53,459 bases of DNA from Deltaproteobacteria bacterium (GCA_015228875.1 JADGCS010000016.1:1-53459), one strand, 5' to 3'; counted from the stretch's first letter, positions 17,763 through 32,232 are shown. A program made the numbers and translations. The notes: generated from the sequence alone by a model not told the origin.

Positions 17763-18800
17763 TCAATCTAAACCGGGCACAACCCAGATCAGGCAATTTG
17801 TTTTTTCGATTAATAATTGTGCCAGTCCCAATGTGTGATCGGAATTGCTGTGGTGAGGCAGTACCACTAGGTCAATCCCGTGCTTTTTGATAAAAAGAAA
17901 AATTTGTTCAAGAATTTCTCCTTCGCCTGTTTCCAGGTTGTGATGAACATCTTTCCAGTTAAGAGAATCGAGTGCCTGGGCCCATTGATCATCATCTGTA
18001 GAATCTTTGTCATCCACATGGAACAAAAATAGATTGGCTCCATTTTTTTCTGTGACCTGCAGGGCTTGTTGAAGCGCTAAATAGCAATAGGGCGTGCCCT
18101 CAAACGGAACGAGAATATTTTGCGCTTCGTTAAAAGATAAACTCTGAGGATGAACGACCAATAAGGGCCAAGAGGTATGAGAGATCAAATAATCGCAAAT
18201 ATCATTGGTCAGACAAAGCCCGCAGGTTTCTTGGTGCAGCCGTCCCACAACAACCAGATCATATGGGTCCGCCTGGAGTTTAGAGTTGATCTCTTTATCA
18301 AAACTCTCTGCCCCATCAATTAAGACCTGATCAGAGTCGGCTTGATATATTTTTGAAACCTGCTGAGCGCAGTCAATGACGTGTTGTTTTATTGAAGAAG
18401 CCGAAGAAATCACACAAAGAATTTTTTTCGGTTCAAAATTAATTTTGTGCTGTTTGACTCTGTCCCAAAGAGAAGTCATGGAAGAACAGCCCACTGACTC
18501 TAGCTGACTTGCAGGCGGACGGTAAGAATCCGGGACTGATTTTAATTCACTCTCTACCTCTGTCTCTGGTTTTGACTCTGGCTGTGGCTGTGGCTCTGTC
18601 CCTGTCTCTGGTGACTGCCGGTCCAGTTCTTGTGGGTTCCGGTCAAGCATCTTCCGGTAGAGGCGCTCATTGTCGTTACCATCTCTTTTCCCTGTATATA
18701 ATCTGACGGGAGAGATTTTAGGAACGGCCTCAACATCACGGACATGAGACTCTGTACTGAAATTAGCGGTGCGTAATTTTACAAATTTCCAGTTGATCAT
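17763..18800 (-). CDS. Tandem UspA-type universal stress protein with acidic linker
   Basis: 345 aa. Residues ~1-115 are low complexity, with a P/E/Q/S-rich repeat (PETGTEPQPQPESKPETEVE, encoded by a CTCTGT-like microsatellite near 18540-18620). Residues ~120-220 and ~225-345 are two UspA-like folds (ILCVISSASSIK...WPLLVVH and NILVPFEGTPYCYLAL...IWVVP). The usual ATP-binding GxxGx9G(S/T) motif is not intact in either copy, so it is probably a non-ATP-binding or degenerate Usp. It lies upstream of the trehalose operon on the same strand. The ATG at 18800 has a weak ribosome site. Confidence 0.75.
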   Translation of the reverse strand: MINWKFVKLRTANFSTESHVRDVEAVPKISPVRLYTGKRDGNDNERLYRKMLDRNPQELDRQSPETGTEPQPQPESKPETEVESELKSVPDSYRPPASQLESVGCSSMTSLWDRVKQHKINFEPKKILCVISSASSIKQHVIDCAQQVSKIYQADSDQVLIDGAESFDKEINSKLQADPYDLVVVGRLHQETCGLCLTNDICDYLISHTSWPLLVVHPQSLSFNEAQNILVPFEGTPYCYLALQQALQVTEKNGANLFLFHVDDKDSTDDDQWAQALDSLNWKDVHHNLETGEGEILEQIFLFIKKHGIDLVVLPHHSNSDHTLGLAQLLIEKTNCLIWVVPGLD

Positions 18801-18875
18801 ACGTTAATCTATCAATGACACAGGTTGTTCAAATTATAGCAGCAAAGTTCTGCTGTTATACCAATACCCTTGTCT

Positions 18876-19742
18876 TTACACCCCGACCAGGGCTTCAAAT
18901 CCAGAGATAACGTCGAACAGTTCTTCGTCAATGCCACCCTGTCGCAAACGATGGGAGGTCCTGTTAAGATCCTGTAGTAATTCGTCGATATTTTTGTCGG
19001 CGCGTTGCATAGCCGCCAAGCGACTTGCGTTCTCGCTGGCTAGGGATTCAGCACACGCCCGAAAGAGTGAGACAAACAGATATTCTCGCACGAGTGCCCG
19101 CAAAGTTGTAGCGCCGCCACCAATAACCTCGGGCAATATTTTCGTTGGCCAAGGACGTTCGGCTAGATTGCGCTGCCAGCTTTCATCCAGCGGAAGCAAT
19201 CGCTGCGTGACGGGCGCATAGGCTGCCCCTGACACGGGACGGTTATAGAACAGATGAAGTTCGCCAACCTCACTCTGCAGAAGAATCTGCCCAACAAGCG
19301 GAGTGATGGAATTGACTGAGTTCGGTACGGAAAAGACTCCTTTCACCAACAGGCCCGCACCCGCCAGTTGCGCCCGAACTCGCTCACCAACTGCCCAAAC
19401 CTCGGCTTTAGAACGCAGAGCTGTTAGTGTTGTGACTGCAAAATCGGCCACCACATCATTAAACGAACCCACCAGTCCCTGATCTGAGCCAAACACAACG
19501 GCCCCAATGGCACCAGTCCCTGTTTGGTTTTTTTGTTCAGAAATCATGGGCGCCAACCCACCCTCACGAAAACAGGCGCCTAATCCCAGCTCCACACTTC
19601 GATAGTAGTCGCCAAGTGCAGCCACGGATTTTTCGTATTGTCCAATGCTCGAAGCCGCCACAGCCTTCATTGTACGCACGACAGTCTGGAGATCACCAGC
19701 TCCTTCAATTTTTTTACGCAGACTTGCCGTGTTATCACTCAT
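18876..19742 (-). CDS. atpG: N-type ATP synthase gamma subunit
   Basis: 288 aa. The gamma subunit is the central rotor shaft of F1. Diagnostic ends are [24 protein letters not shown] at the N-terminus and the C-terminal helix [21 protein letters not shown] with DELFDVISG. The start overlaps the atpA stop (ATGA), giving coupled translation. It is the last gene of the nine-gene operon and, as in other N-ATPases, no delta gene follows. Confidence 0.93.
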   Translation of the reverse strand: MSDNTASLRKKIEGAGDLQTVVRTMKAVAASSIGQYEKSVAALGDYYRSVELGLGACFREGGLAPMISEQKNQTGTGAIGAVVFGSDQGLVGSFNDVVADFAVTTLTALRSKAEVWAVGERVRAQLAGAGLLVKGVFSVPNSVNSITPLVGQILLQSEVGELHLFYNRPVSGAAYAPVTQRLLPLDESWQRNLAERPWPTKILPEVIGGGATTLRALVREYLFVSLFRACAESLASENASRLAAMQRADKNIDELLQDLNRTSHRLRQGGIDEELFDVISGFEALVGV

Positions 19743-21352
19743 GATGTCTCCCCGGATTTTCCTTTGACGGCGTTCCCAGGCGCAACTTCAGGTTCCTTTG
19801 CTGTCTTGGTTTCATGTTCGTCTTTCGGTTTGGGCTGAAAACTGACAAGCGCTTTTTTGGCGATCTCGATAATGGTTTTACGGTCCTCGTCACTCATTTT
19901 GCTCGCACTCTTCAATCGCTCAAGTATCTCTGGCGGAAGAGTTGCCGCAGCTTTGCAAAGTTCGTTTTCGGCATTTCTCATTTGATCAAGCGGTACCTGA
20001 TCAAAGAGCCCCGTGGTTAACGCTAACAAGACGGCAATTTGTTCAGGCACAGGCACAGGATCAAATTCAGGCTGCTTGAGACAAACGCGAATACGCCGTC
20101 CGTGTTCAATCGTTTTGAGAGTATTTGCATCGAGGCGGGCGCCAAAGCGTGAAAAGGTTTCGAGTTCCTCAAACTGAGCGTAAGAGAGCTTAAGGTCACC
20201 TGCCACCGCTTGGTAGGCGGCGCGTTGCGCCTTACCGCCAACACGCGAAACGGATTTTCCAACCTCAATCGCCGGCAAAACACCCATTTGAAACAGCGAT
20301 GGCGAAAGATAAATCTGCCCATCGGTAATTGAAATTAAGTTGGTTGGAATATAAGCGGAAATGTCCTGCGCCTCGGTTTCGATAATGGGCAACGCAGTCA
20401 GGGATCCACCGCCAAGTTCCTGGCGCAAGTGTGTGGCGCGTTCAAGCAACCGCGAATGAATATAAAAAATGTCGCCGGGAAACGCTTCGCGACCGGGCGG
20501 ACGGCGCAACAAGAGAGAGATTTCGCGGTAGGATCGCGCGTGATGGGTGAGATCGTCGTAAACAATCAGAACATCCCTACCTTCTTCCATAAAATGCTCC
20601 GCAATACTCGTAGCTGCGTAGGGAGCAATGTAGGCAAGGCCTGGCGGATCATTTCCCTCGGTGACAACGATCACGGTGTAATCCATCGCATTATTTTCTC
20701 TTAACGTTGCCACAACCTTTGCCACAGCGGACGCCCGTTGACCAATGGCACAATAGACGCACAGAACATCCTGCCCACGCTGATTAAGAATGGTGTCGAC
20801 CGCAATGGCGGTCTTGCCTGTCTGGCGATCACCGAGAATCAACTCGCGTTGTCCGCGCCCAACGGGAACAAGCGCATCAATAACTTTTAGACCGGTTTGC
20901 AACGGCTCCGTCACAGGCGCACGATCCATGATCGGTTGGGCTGGGCGTTCTACAGGCAAGCGCTTGGTTGTATTCACAGGGCCTTTGCCGTCGAGCTGCC
21001 GACCGAGCGGGTCAATAACCCTCCCGAGCAATTCCTGACCTACGGCAATGTCCAAAACCCTGCCTGTGCGCCTCACCTCGTCTCCCGCCTCAAGGTGCCA
21101 ATATTCGCTCAGCAAGACAACGCCGATTTCGTTTTCGTCCACGTTGAACGCAATGCCAGGCAACTGACCCGGAAACATGACCAACTCATCAAAGCCCACA
21201 CCCGGAAGACCCGATACCTTGGCGATTCCGGTACCAACACTGGTGACTGTGCCCACCTCTTGCAATGTGAGTTGCGGCGTTAGGGCGTCTCGTACCTGGC
21301 TTATGCCAGCAAAGGCACTGTGAAGAACGCTTTGGAGGTTCTCAGGTTCCAT
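19739..21352 (-). CDS. atpA: N-type ATP synthase alpha subunit
   Basis: 537 aa. The alpha subunit forms the non-catalytic nucleotide sites of F1. Walker A is GDRQTGKT (residues ~174-181), Walker B lies in [20 protein letters not shown], and the signature [17 protein letters not shown] is intact. It is slightly longer than the usual ~505-515 aa because of a charged C-terminal tail ([15 protein letters not shown]). It begins two bases after atpF and overlaps atpG. Confidence 0.95.
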   Translation of the reverse strand: MEPENLQSVLHSAFAGISQVRDALTPQLTLQEVGTVTSVGTGIAKVSGLPGVGFDELVMFPGQLPGIAFNVDENEIGVVLLSEYWHLEAGDEVRRTGRVLDIAVGQELLGRVIDPLGRQLDGKGPVNTTKRLPVERPAQPIMDRAPVTEPLQTGLKVIDALVPVGRGQRELILGDRQTGKTAIAVDTILNQRGQDVLCVYCAIGQRASAVAKVVATLRENNAMDYTVIVVTEGNDPPGLAYIAPYAATSIAEHFMEEGRDVLIVYDDLTHHARSYREISLLLRRPPGREAFPGDIFYIHSRLLERATHLRQELGGGSLTALPIIETEAQDISAYIPTNLISITDGQIYLSPSLFQMGVLPAIEVGKSVSRVGGKAQRAAYQAVAGDLKLSYAQFEELETFSRFGARLDANTLKTIEHGRRIRVCLKQPEFDPVPVPEQIAVLLALTTGLFDQVPLDQMRNAENELCKAAATLPPEILERLKSASKMSDEDRKTIIEIAKKALVSFQPKPKDEHETKTAKEPEVAPGNAVKGKSGETS

Positions 21353-21354
21353 GA

Positions 21355-22299
21355 TTATTCACCCTTTCTGTCGGGTTCAGCTTCGTCTCTGGACGCATTG
21401 TTCCGAAGCTCACGCTCAGCCGTCGTCCAGTTCTGGGCTGATTGTGAGTTCTTGCGTCCCCCCTCCTCATAGAGTTCATAAGCCCGTTTGGAGATCTTCG
21501 TCGTCAAATCTGCCGATGGTTTTATTGTCGTTTCAGTTTTATCCTTTTCTTTCACAAGTTCGTCGACACCACTTTTGAGCGAGGCCAAATAATCCGCAAT
21601 GCTCCACGCCACTTTTTGTCCCTGGGTGGTGAGTTCGATCCCGCTGACCAGTTCCGGCGCAGTCTCGAACTGGAGATGAAGATCAGCCGAGAAGGTTTCG
21701 TTGATGGCCTTTTGTATTGTTGCGCGATGATCAGCAGACAGATCGAGTGTGCTGCGCACCAGCACGGGGTCAGACATTTTTTTAAAAGCTTCCACAAAGG
21801 CTGCCTTGGTCGGGTCGTTCATTTCGCGCAAGCGACGAATAAACACCCCTGTCATGCGTTCCTCCAAATTCGTTTCGGCAAGATCCATCAGCACCTTTCG
21901 GGCAATGGCAAAGACCTCGTCCTGTGCTTGTTGAGTGATGGCCCGATTGAGGTTGTTCGCATCGTTCTTTAAGGTTTCCTGTTGCTTGACCTTTAAAGCC
22001 TCAGCAGCCTGTCTGGCTTCATCAAAGAGCCGTTTGCGTTCCGCCTCTGCCTCATCTTTTGCTTTGCTCAAGAGTGATGCGCGCTGCTCATCGAACTGCT
22101 CGTTCTTGTGCTCATACTCATTGCGTTCTTTTTGGGCGTCGGCCTTTTTTTTGTCGGCATCCGCGAGTTCGGCAGCAATCTTCTTCTCACGCGCATTGAT
22201 GGCATTAAGGATGGGCTTGTAAAGAAAGTGCTTCATCAACCACACCAGAACGAGAAAGTTGAGCGCCTGCGCTCCAACGGTAAACCAATTGATCATCAT
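21355..22299 (-). CDS. atpF: N-type ATP synthase b subunit, extended
   Basis: About 314 aa from ATG 22299, four bases after the atpE stop, with a GGGGGAAAG site. One N-terminal membrane helix ([20 protein letters not shown]) is followed by a long charged coiled coil (residues ~35-150) and a C-terminal region containing a [13 protein letters not shown]-type segment. Normal b subunits are ~156-170 aa. The extra C-terminal domain resembles delta and probably replaces the missing delta subunit in linking stator to F1; this is typical of N-ATPases (family knowledge). Confidence 0.88.
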   Translation of the reverse strand: MMINWFTVGAQALNFLVLVWLMKHFLYKPILNAINAREKKIAAELADADKKKADAQKERNEYEHKNEQFDEQRASLLSKAKDEAEAERKRLFDEARQAAEALKVKQQETLKNDANNLNRAITQQAQDEVFAIARKVLMDLAETNLEERMTGVFIRRLREMNDPTKAAFVEAFKKMSDPVLVRSTLDLSADHRATIQKAINETFSADLHLQFETAPELVSGIELTTQGQKVAWSIADYLASLKSGVDELVKEKDKTETTIKPSADLTTKISKRAYELYEEGGRKNSQSAQNWTTAERELRNNASRDEAEPDRKGE

Positions 22300-22303
22300 A
22301 AAA

Positions 22304-22585
22304 TTACTTTCCCCCGGTTTGGGCAATAACGTGGTTCCAAAACGGATTGGCAAAGATGAGAATCATTGAGACCACAAAGCAGTAGATGGCCGTGGACTCA
22401 ATCATCGCCAGACCCACAAACAGCGTCCGGGTGATGGTTGGGGAGGCGTCAGGTTGCTGGGCCAGTGAAGTCAGTGCGGTAGCAACTGCCTTTCCTTCGC
22501 TCTGCGCTGGCCCCATTGTGCCAAAACCTGTGGTAATGCCGGCGGTCACTATTGATGCCACCGCGATAATTGTCATCGTGTCCAT
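22304..22585 (-). CDS. atpE: N-type ATP synthase c subunit
   Basis: 93 aa, two membrane helices forming the rotor ring. The ion-binding carboxylate is Glu63 in AMIESTAIY, with Ser64 and Thr65 next to it. Helix 1 carries GPAQSEGKA (Gln28, Glu30), giving a second buried carboxylate as in other N-type c subunits. The loop TSLAQQPDA matches the usual RQP loop. This set does not by itself decide between Na+ and H+; at least one N-type ring has been reported to be proton-specific. Confidence 0.93.
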   Translation of the reverse strand: MDTMTIIAVASIVTAGITTGFGTMGPAQSEGKAVATALTSLAQQPDASPTITRTLFVGLAMIESTAIYCFVVSMILIFANPFWNHVIAQTGGK

Positions 22586-22617
22586 ATATTCTCCTTTGGT
22601 TTTTTATTGTTTCCACT

Positions 22618-23313
22618 TCATTGTTTTGCTTCTTGTGTCACTTTTGGTTTGCGAACTCGTGTGGCAGCCGCAATATAAACCGCTGCCAGAATGCTAAAAA
22701 TATAGGCCTGCACCATGCCAGTGAGGAGCCCCAAAACTGTCATGATAATTGGAAAGATGAAGGGCGCAATCGTGAGCAGAATACCAATAATCATCGCGCC
22801 ACTCATCATGTTGCCGAACAAACGGACAGCCAGGGCCAGAGTACGCGATATTTCGCTGATGATGTTAAACGGGAGCATGATAAACGTGGGCTTCACATAA
22901 GACTTAAGATAATTGCCCACCCCTTGTTCCTCGATACCAAAATAGGGCACAGCGACAAACACGCACAGCGCCAGCGCAGCCGTAGTGGAAAGCGAGCCGG
23001 TCGGCGGCTCAAAGCCGGGAATAACGGTGCAGAGACTGGCTGTGGCTACAAAGAGAAAGAGCGTACCCAGAAACCCAAGATATTTTTGCGGCTGACTTAA
23101 ACCAACCTCTTCGATTTGTTTGTTGATACCCGTGACGACGATTTCGAGAAGGTTCTGCCAACGAGAACGTTTTAGATCCAGCGAGAGTTTGCGCGTGATG
23201 AGTTTTGAACCGACAACCAGCAGAAACATCAATCCCCACGTATACACAATGGTAGCGTTGAGTTTTATAATTCCGTATTGCCAGAAGATTATTTCATCGG
23301 GACTAAGACGCAT
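22618..23313 (-). CDS. atpB: N-type ATP synthase a subunit
   Basis: 231 aa, about six membrane segments. The a subunit provides the ion half-channels and the essential stator arginine, here in SRTLALAVRLFGNMMSG. A GAGGTGAGCC site precedes ATG 23313; the gene overlaps the atpR stop by 11 bases. It ends in a basic tail (VRKPKVTQEAKQ). Gene order is standard for the N-ATPase operon. Confidence 0.93.
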   Translation of the reverse strand: MRLSPDEIIFWQYGIIKLNATIVYTWGLMFLLVVGSKLITRKLSLDLKRSRWQNLLEIVVTGINKQIEEVGLSQPQKYLGFLGTLFLFVATASLCTVIPGFEPPTGSLSTTAALALCVFVAVPYFGIEEQGVGNYLKSYVKPTFIMLPFNIISEISRTLALAVRLFGNMMSGAMIIGILLTIAPFIFPIIMTVLGLLTGMVQAYIFSILAAVYIAAATRVRKPKVTQEAKQ

Positions 23314-23617
23314 GGCTCACCTCTTGTGTGGGACTCGGTGATTTTATTTTCACCCGAGTCAGCCACGTAACAATGGGGCGCACCAAAACAAATCCAAACA
23401 GACACACGAGTAATCGCTTCCAGGAGCCCTGTCCTATAAAATAAAAACCTGCCAGCACCAGGCTTGTTCGCAACAACAGACTGCCAAAAAACCAGAGCGC
23501 AGGTTTTTTGGAGGAGACCCCCCGGCGCACAGTCCACCAAAGTCCGCCAAAAAAAATCACACCCAGCACAAAGCCCCCAACCAAAGCTGAAAGCAGAGTC
23601 ATTGTTTCAATCATCAT
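23303..23617 (-). CDS. atpR: N-ATPase accessory subunit AtpR
   Basis: About 104 aa. Three consecutive ATG codons (23620-23612) follow GGGAGGATC; the second gives the best spacing. A longer start at 23668 lies wholly inside atpQ and is less likely. The protein has three membrane segments with the conserved arginine-bearing SLLLRTSLVLAGFYFIG. AtpR is found only in N-ATPase operons and is thought to interact with the c-subunit carboxylates during ring assembly (family proposal). Confidence 0.85.
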   Translation of the reverse strand: MMIETMTLLSALVGGFVLGVIFFGGLWWTVRRGVSSKKPALWFFGSLLLRTSLVLAGFYFIGQGSWKRLLVCLFGFVLVRPIVTWLTRVKIKSPSPTQEVSHAS

Positions 23618-23931
23618 CATGATCCTCCCGCATTTCTTTGTCTTCCTTGCCCACCCAATGCCACGCATTTAAACAGCCCAACACCAAACCTGTGATCAGC
23701 AGCATCAACGTCCAGGAATGGGTTCCGGGATGGCGATTGTCCAACCAGATTCCCAAAGCAGCACCCAGCAGTGTGGGAACCACAACGGACCAGCCAATCA
23801 GTCCCATCATCCCCAAGCCAAACCAGACGCCCTGAGCAGGATGGCGCTGCATTTTAAGCTTGAGAGCCGCTTTGGCAGCAATCTTTCGACTCAATGCCGT
23901 CTGATCTGTTGACTTTTTGTTTTCAATACTT

Positions 23932-23939
<8 letters not shown>
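23607..23939 (-). CDS. atpQ: N-ATPase accessory subunit AtpQ (AtpI/AtpZ-like)
   Basis: 110 aa. After a ~30-residue basic N-terminus come two membrane helices, FGLGMMGLIGWSVVVPTLLG and SWTLMLLITGLVLGCLNAWHWV. The loop GIWLDNRHPG matches the AtpI/AtpZ (F0F1-ATPase_gene1) pattern. It overlaps atpC and atpR, so all three are coupled. The acidic tail (KEDKEMREDHDDD) could bind Mg2+ or contact other subunits. Confidence 0.85.
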
Positions 23940-27114
<3,175 letters not shown>

Positions 27115-27122
<8 letters not shown>

Positions 27123-29487
27123 GGTGTGTCTCCCACTTCCAGTCACGGATTTCCGGCATATCGAGTCCATGCTGATCAACGTATTGTCTGTGCAGGGCAA
27201 GTTTTTCCTGCATCAATTGTTTTAAGCGAGTCCCCTCATCGCCCAGATCAGGGAGCCATTTTATGGCAGCGAGCACCAAGTGGAATCTGTCGAGTTCGTT
27301 CAAAACCGTATTATCAAAGTATGTGGTGATGGTGCCTTCTTCCTTGTAGCCGTGAACATGCAGGTTGGCATGGTTGGTACGACGGTACGTGAGCTGGTGA
27401 ACCAGTGAAGGATAGCCGTGGAAAGCAAAGATGACCGGTTTATTTAAAGTGAACAAGGCATCAAAGTCTTGTTTGGTCAAACCATGAGGGTGTTGTGTGT
27501 TCGATTCCAATTTCATCAGATCAACAACATTGATCACGCGGATTTTGAGATTAGGCAGATGTTTGCGCAGAATGGAAACAGCGGCCAGGCACTCAAGCGT
27601 GGGCACATCACCACAGCAGGCCATCACAACGTCGGGTTCCTTGCCTTGATCACTGCTCGCCCAGGGCCATACGCCAATCCCTTTGGTGCAATGTTTGATG
27701 GCCACATCCAGGCTCAACCACTGAGGCGCCTGGTATTTTCCCGCAATCACCACGTTCACATAATGCCGGCTCCTCAAACAGTGATCACCCACCGAGAGTA
27801 GACAGTTGGCATCGGGCGGGAGATAGACGCGCACGATTGAGGCCCTCTTGTTGACCACATGGTCGATGAAGCCCGGGTCTTGGTGAGTAAAGCCGTTATG
27901 CGCCTGCTGCCAAACGTGAGAGGCCAGCAAATAGTTGAGCGACGCAATTTTGCGCCGCCACGGTAACTCTGCTGTGACTTTGAGCCACTTGGCGTGTTGG
28001 TTAAACATGGAATCGATGATGTAGATGAACGCTTCGTAACAATTGAACAGCCCGTGTCTTCCGGTCAGCAGATAACCTTCCAGCCAACCCTCGCACTGAT
28101 GCTCGCTTAAAATTTCCATCACGCGACCGTTGGTTGCCAGAAACTCATCGTTTTCTTTGGTACGAGCTTCCCACTGCCGATTGGTCACCTCAAAAACAGC
28201 ATTTAACCGGTTAGACAGCGTCTCGTCGGGACCGAATATGCGGAAATTTTTCTGATCTTGATTGAGCGTGATGACATCGCGCAGAAATTCTCCGAGCGAG
28301 TGCGTGTCGGAGGCCTCAACAGATCCGGGTAAAGGCACATCCACTGCGTATTTGCGAAAGTCCGGCATCAAAAGATCGTGCAGTAATAACCCGCCATTGG
28401 CGTGAGGATTAGCCCCCATCCTTCTCTCACCTTGAGGAGCCAACGCTGCCAGTACCGGCTCCAGGCGTCCTTTTTGATCAAAGAGTTCTTCGGGCCTATA
28501 ACTTTTCATCCAATCTTCAAGAAGCTTGAGATGATCGGGATGTTCGGAATTAACGAGAAGTGGCATTTGATGTGATCGAAACGTACCTTCGATTTGCAGG
28601 CCATCGACGACCTTTGGCCCGGTCCAGCCTTTGGGTGACTTAAGCACGATCATTGGCCAGCGTGGACGAGAAGCATCCTGATTATTACGCGCATTGTTTT
28701 GAATGTCCCGAATGTTCTCGCAAACTCTGTCCAACACACCAGCCATAAGTTGATGCATTTTTTCCGGATCATCTCCATCTACAAAGTAAGGCTCCCAGCC
28801 GCAGCCTTGCAAGAATTGCTCTAGCTCCTCATGCGTGATGCGGGCCAGCACAGTTGGGTTGGCTATTTTATAACCGTTGAGGTGCAAAATAGGCAGCACG
28901 GCCCCATCGGTGATGGGATTCAGGAATTTGTTGGAGTGCCAGGCCGTGGCCAGAGGGCCGGTTTCCGCTTCGCCGTCGCCTACAACGCAAGCAACAATGA
29001 GATCGGGATTGTCAAACACCGCTCCAAAGGCATGGCTGAGAGAATACCCCAGCTCGCCCCCTTCGTGGATCGATCCGGGGCATTCCGGTGAAACATGGCT
29101 GGGAATCCCACCGGGAAAAGAAAACTGAGTAAACAGTTTTTTAAGTCCGGCCTCATCCTGTGTGATGTTTGGGTAAATTTCGCTGTAGGTTCCTTCAAGA
29201 TAAGTATTGCCCACCAGTGCCGGACCGCCGTGGCCGGGGCCTGAGACATAGATGATGTTGAGGTCATACTTTTTGATGACCCGATTCAAGTGCACATAAA
29301 TAAAGTTTTGCCCCGGTGTGGTGCCCCAGTGTCCGAGCAGCATTGACTTCACGTGCTCCAACTTCAGCGGTTCTTTCAGCAAGGGATTGTCACGGAGATA
29401 GAGCTGTCCGACTGAAAGATAATTGGCGGCGCGCCAGTAAGCATCCATCTTGTGGAGTAGTTCGGGCGTGCTTGTATCTGTCTTCAT
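27115..29487 (-). CDS. xfp: Phosphoketolase
   Basis: 790 aa, full length. The enzyme splits xylulose 5-phosphate and/or fructose 6-phosphate with phosphate, giving acetyl phosphate plus glyceraldehyde 3-phosphate or erythrose 4-phosphate. Thiamine-diphosphate enzyme landmarks are SGPGHGGPA (~82-90), GDGEAETG (~170-177), and GYS(L)SHAFGA; a C-terminal [18 protein letters not shown] region is also typical. An AAGGAGAAC site precedes ATG 29487, three bases after the P-type ATPase stop. Next to a transaldolase remnant, it suggests a phosphoketolase shunt. Confidence 0.96.
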
Positions 29488-29490
29488 AGT

Positions 29491-32232
29491 TCAGTTCTCC
29501 TTTGGTTGAGCGTGTTCTACCCGCTTCCGCCAAGCGTGCCACCCAATCTTCACCATCTCCAGAACGAACAGTGGGATGGCACCCACGGCAAGAAGCAGGA
29601 GGCAATCAGTGAATGGCATGTACGCCGTTTTAAGGAAGCGGGCGAAAGTTTCGTTGTGTTGGCTCCACACCTGAAGGCCGAAGGAAAGGGCAACCACGAT
29701 CATGAGGTTGACGTTTGCGAACAGGGAGATGCGCCAGACTGGCTTGATCTCACTGCGAGCGCCAAAGGAGCGCAGGAGTTCGGCAAAGACCAGAACGGCA
29801 AAAGCGGAAGTGCGGGCCGCTTCCGGAGTTCCCGTTTTCAGAACATAAAGATAAACCGTGAACGCAACGCCAGCCGTGAGAAAGCCAGTGAGAAACATCG
29901 TGCCGAGGAAGCTGCGGTTCGTAATGCGCGCAGACCGGAGACGCGGCCTACGCTTCATCACGTCGGGGTCGATGGGGTCGGTGGCCAGACAGAGCGCGGG
30001 CAAGCCGTCGGTAACAAGATTGATCCAGAGCAGGTGAATTGGCAGCAGCGGCGTTGGCAAGCCAATGACCACGCAGACGGTCATCAATAGCAGTTCACCC
30101 GTGTTGCCCGCCAGCAGGTATTGGAGCGTTTTGCGGATGTTGGCGTAGATACCCCGGCCCTGCTCAACGGCCGCAACGATTGTGGCAAAGTTGTCGTCGG
30201 TAATGATCATGTCCGCCGCTTGCTTGGTGACTTCTGTTCCCGCTTTCCCCATGGCAATGCCGATGTCGGCACCTTTGAGGGCGGGGGCATCGTTCACGCC
30301 ATCGCCGGTCATCGCCACAACTGCATCGTTGGCTTTTTTTAAGGCGCGAATAATGCGCAACTTGTGCTCGGCGGTGACGCGGGCATAAACAGAGATGCTG
30401 GATACCCGCCTGCGGAGTTCCTCATTGGACATTTTGTCCAACTCAACCCCAGCAACAGCCTGGTCGCCCTCTGAAGCGAGACCGATTTCCTGCGCAATGG
30501 CCATTGCCGTGTTCGGATGGTCACCGGTAATCATCACCACGCGGATGCCGGCGGTGCGACATTTTGCAATGGCCTCTTTGGCTTCTTGCCGAGGCGGATC
30601 ATGCATCCCCGACAGGCCCACGAACACAAGGTCCTGCTCCACGGCGTCCGCCGTGATGTTGGTGGGCAAAGTGCTGTCCAAGTCGCGCCACGCCGAACCG
30701 AGCACGCGTAAGGACTGCCCCGCCATTGCAGTGTTTTGCGCCAGAATGCTCTGGCGATCCTGGTCCGTCAAGGCTCGGACCCCGGTGTTGGTGTAGAGTT
30801 TGGTGCAGCGATCGAGCAGCACGTCGGGTGCGCCGTTGATTAAGGCACGGAGGTGTCCGTCCGGCATTTTGCGGATCACCGTGCTGCGTTTGCGGTCGGA
30901 GTCAAAGGGAAATTCGTGCTGTTTTGGCAGTTCCTTATCGATGCGCTTCCGGTCGCCGCCGGCTTTAAGGCCAGCAGCAAGCAATGCGCCTTCCGTGGGG
31001 TCTCCGATCGTTTTCCACGTTCCGCCTTCCTGGACAAGATGCGCGTTGTTGCAGCCGAGGAGAACGCTCGCCAGTTCGAGCAACGGCGCCGCGTGTGGCG
31101 CTTCCGCCTTTCTGCCCTCGAAGCGCACTTCGCCGTTCGGCCCGTAGCCTTCGCCAGTGACTTCGTAGCGTTGGTCTGCAACGTAGAGCGCGCGCACGGT
31201 CATTTCGCCAACGGTCAAGGTACCAGTCTTATCCGTGCAGATGACCGTTGTTGAACCGAGCGTCTCAACGGCCGGCAGTTTGCGCACAAGCGCGCGGCGG
31301 CGGGACATGCGCAACACACCGAGCGCGAGCGCCACTGTCACCACAGCCGGCAACCCTTCCGGCACAGCGGCTACGGCAAGACTGACCGAAGTCATAAACA
31401 ACTCGAGAAGCTTTGTCCCGCGCAGCAACCCCAGCCCAAACAGCAGTGCCACAATGCCCAGAGCCGCCCAGACAAGCACCCGCCCGAAAGACTCAAGCTT
31501 CTTCTCCAACGGCGTACGTTCCTCCGCCCCCGCCTCCTCAATCAGGCTGGCAATACGGCCCAACTCCGTCTCCATCGCCGTGGCCACGACTACCGCAACG
31601 CCAGTGCCTGCGGCAACGCTTGTGCCCATGAACACCATGTTCTCGCGGTCGCCGAGAGGGATGTCGGCTTGCTTCAAATTCCCGGCCTGCTTGGTCACGG
31701 CCTCCGATTCGCCGGTCAGCGCAGACTCGATACACTTGAGTGAGGCCGCTTTCAGAAGTCGGGCGTCTGCCGCAACCAAGTCGCCGGCTTCCAACACAAG
31801 GATGTCGCCGGCAACAATACCCGAGGCAGCAATCGAAGTGACTTGCCCGTCGCGTTGCACCTTGGCCTTGGGCGCGGTCATCTTCTTCAGGGCCGCAATG
31901 GACTTTTCGGCGTTGAACTCCTGGTAAAAACCGATAACCGCGTTGAGGACAACGATGGCGAGAATGGCGATGGCATCAACAATTTCGCCGAGTAGGCCGG
32001 AGACAACACCAGCGGCGATGAGAATCCAGATCAGGAGGCTTTTGAACTGGCCAAGAATAATCTGAAGCGGGCTGATGTGTTTGCCTTCCTTCAGTTCGTT
32101 TAGGCCGTTGGTCAAAAGACGCTGTTCCGCTTCCTGCGAAGAAAGTCCATCCGCAGTGGAAGCAAGCTGGCTCAACGCATCCTCAGCCGATTGGCTGTGC
32201 CAGGATTTGCTGACAGGCATTTTTTTGCTCAT
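29491..32232 (-). CDS. Calcium-type (P2) cation-translocating P-type ATPase
   Basis: 913 aa from ATG 32232 (GGAGAAAGAGC upstream). Domain order is the classic one: N-terminal cation-ATPase domain, actuator with TGES (~173-176), TM4 with PEGLP (~291-295), phosphorylation site CTDKTGTLT (Asp334), nucleotide domain, hinge MITGDHPNTA and TGDGVNDAPALK, then C-terminal helices with LLWINLVTDGLPAL. PEGLP plus the TM6 NLVTD motif fits Ca2+ pumps (SERCA/PMR1-like) more than heavy-metal or K+ pumps. It lies in the same minus-strand block as xfp and the N-ATPase. Confidence 0.93.
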   Translation of the reverse strand: MSKKMPVSKSWHSQSAEDALSQLASTADGLSSQEAEQRLLTNGLNELKEGKHISPLQIILGQFKSLLIWILIAAGVVSGLLGEIVDAIAILAIVVLNAVIGFYQEFNAEKSIAALKKMTAPKAKVQRDGQVTSIAASGIVAGDILVLEAGDLVAADARLLKAASLKCIESALTGESEAVTKQAGNLKQADIPLGDRENMVFMGTSVAAGTGVAVVVATAMETELGRIASLIEEAGAEERTPLEKKLESFGRVLVWAALGIVALLFGLGLLRGTKLLELFMTSVSLAVAAVPEGLPAVVTVALALGVLRMSRRRALVRKLPAVETLGSTTVICTDKTGTLTVGEMTVRALYVADQRYEVTGEGYGPNGEVRFEGRKAEAPHAAPLLELASVLLGCNNAHLVQEGGTWKTIGDPTEGALLAAGLKAGGDRKRIDKELPKQHEFPFDSDRKRSTVIRKMPDGHLRALINGAPDVLLDRCTKLYTNTGVRALTDQDRQSILAQNTAMAGQSLRVLGSAWRDLDSTLPTNITADAVEQDLVFVGLSGMHDPPRQEAKEAIAKCRTAGIRVVMITGDHPNTAMAIAQEIGLASEGDQAVAGVELDKMSNEELRRRVSSISVYARVTAEHKLRIIRALKKANDAVVAMTGDGVNDAPALKGADIGIAMGKAGTEVTKQAADMIITDDNFATIVAAVEQGRGIYANIRKTLQYLLAGNTGELLLMTVCVVIGLPTPLLPIHLLWINLVTDGLPALCLATDPIDPDVMKRRPRLRSARITNRSFLGTMFLTGFLTAGVAFTVYLYVLKTGTPEAARTSAFAVLVFAELLRSFGARSEIKPVWRISLFANVNLMIVVALSFGLQVWSQHNETFARFLKTAYMPFTDCLLLLAVGAIPLFVLEMVKIGWHAWRKRVEHAQPKEN

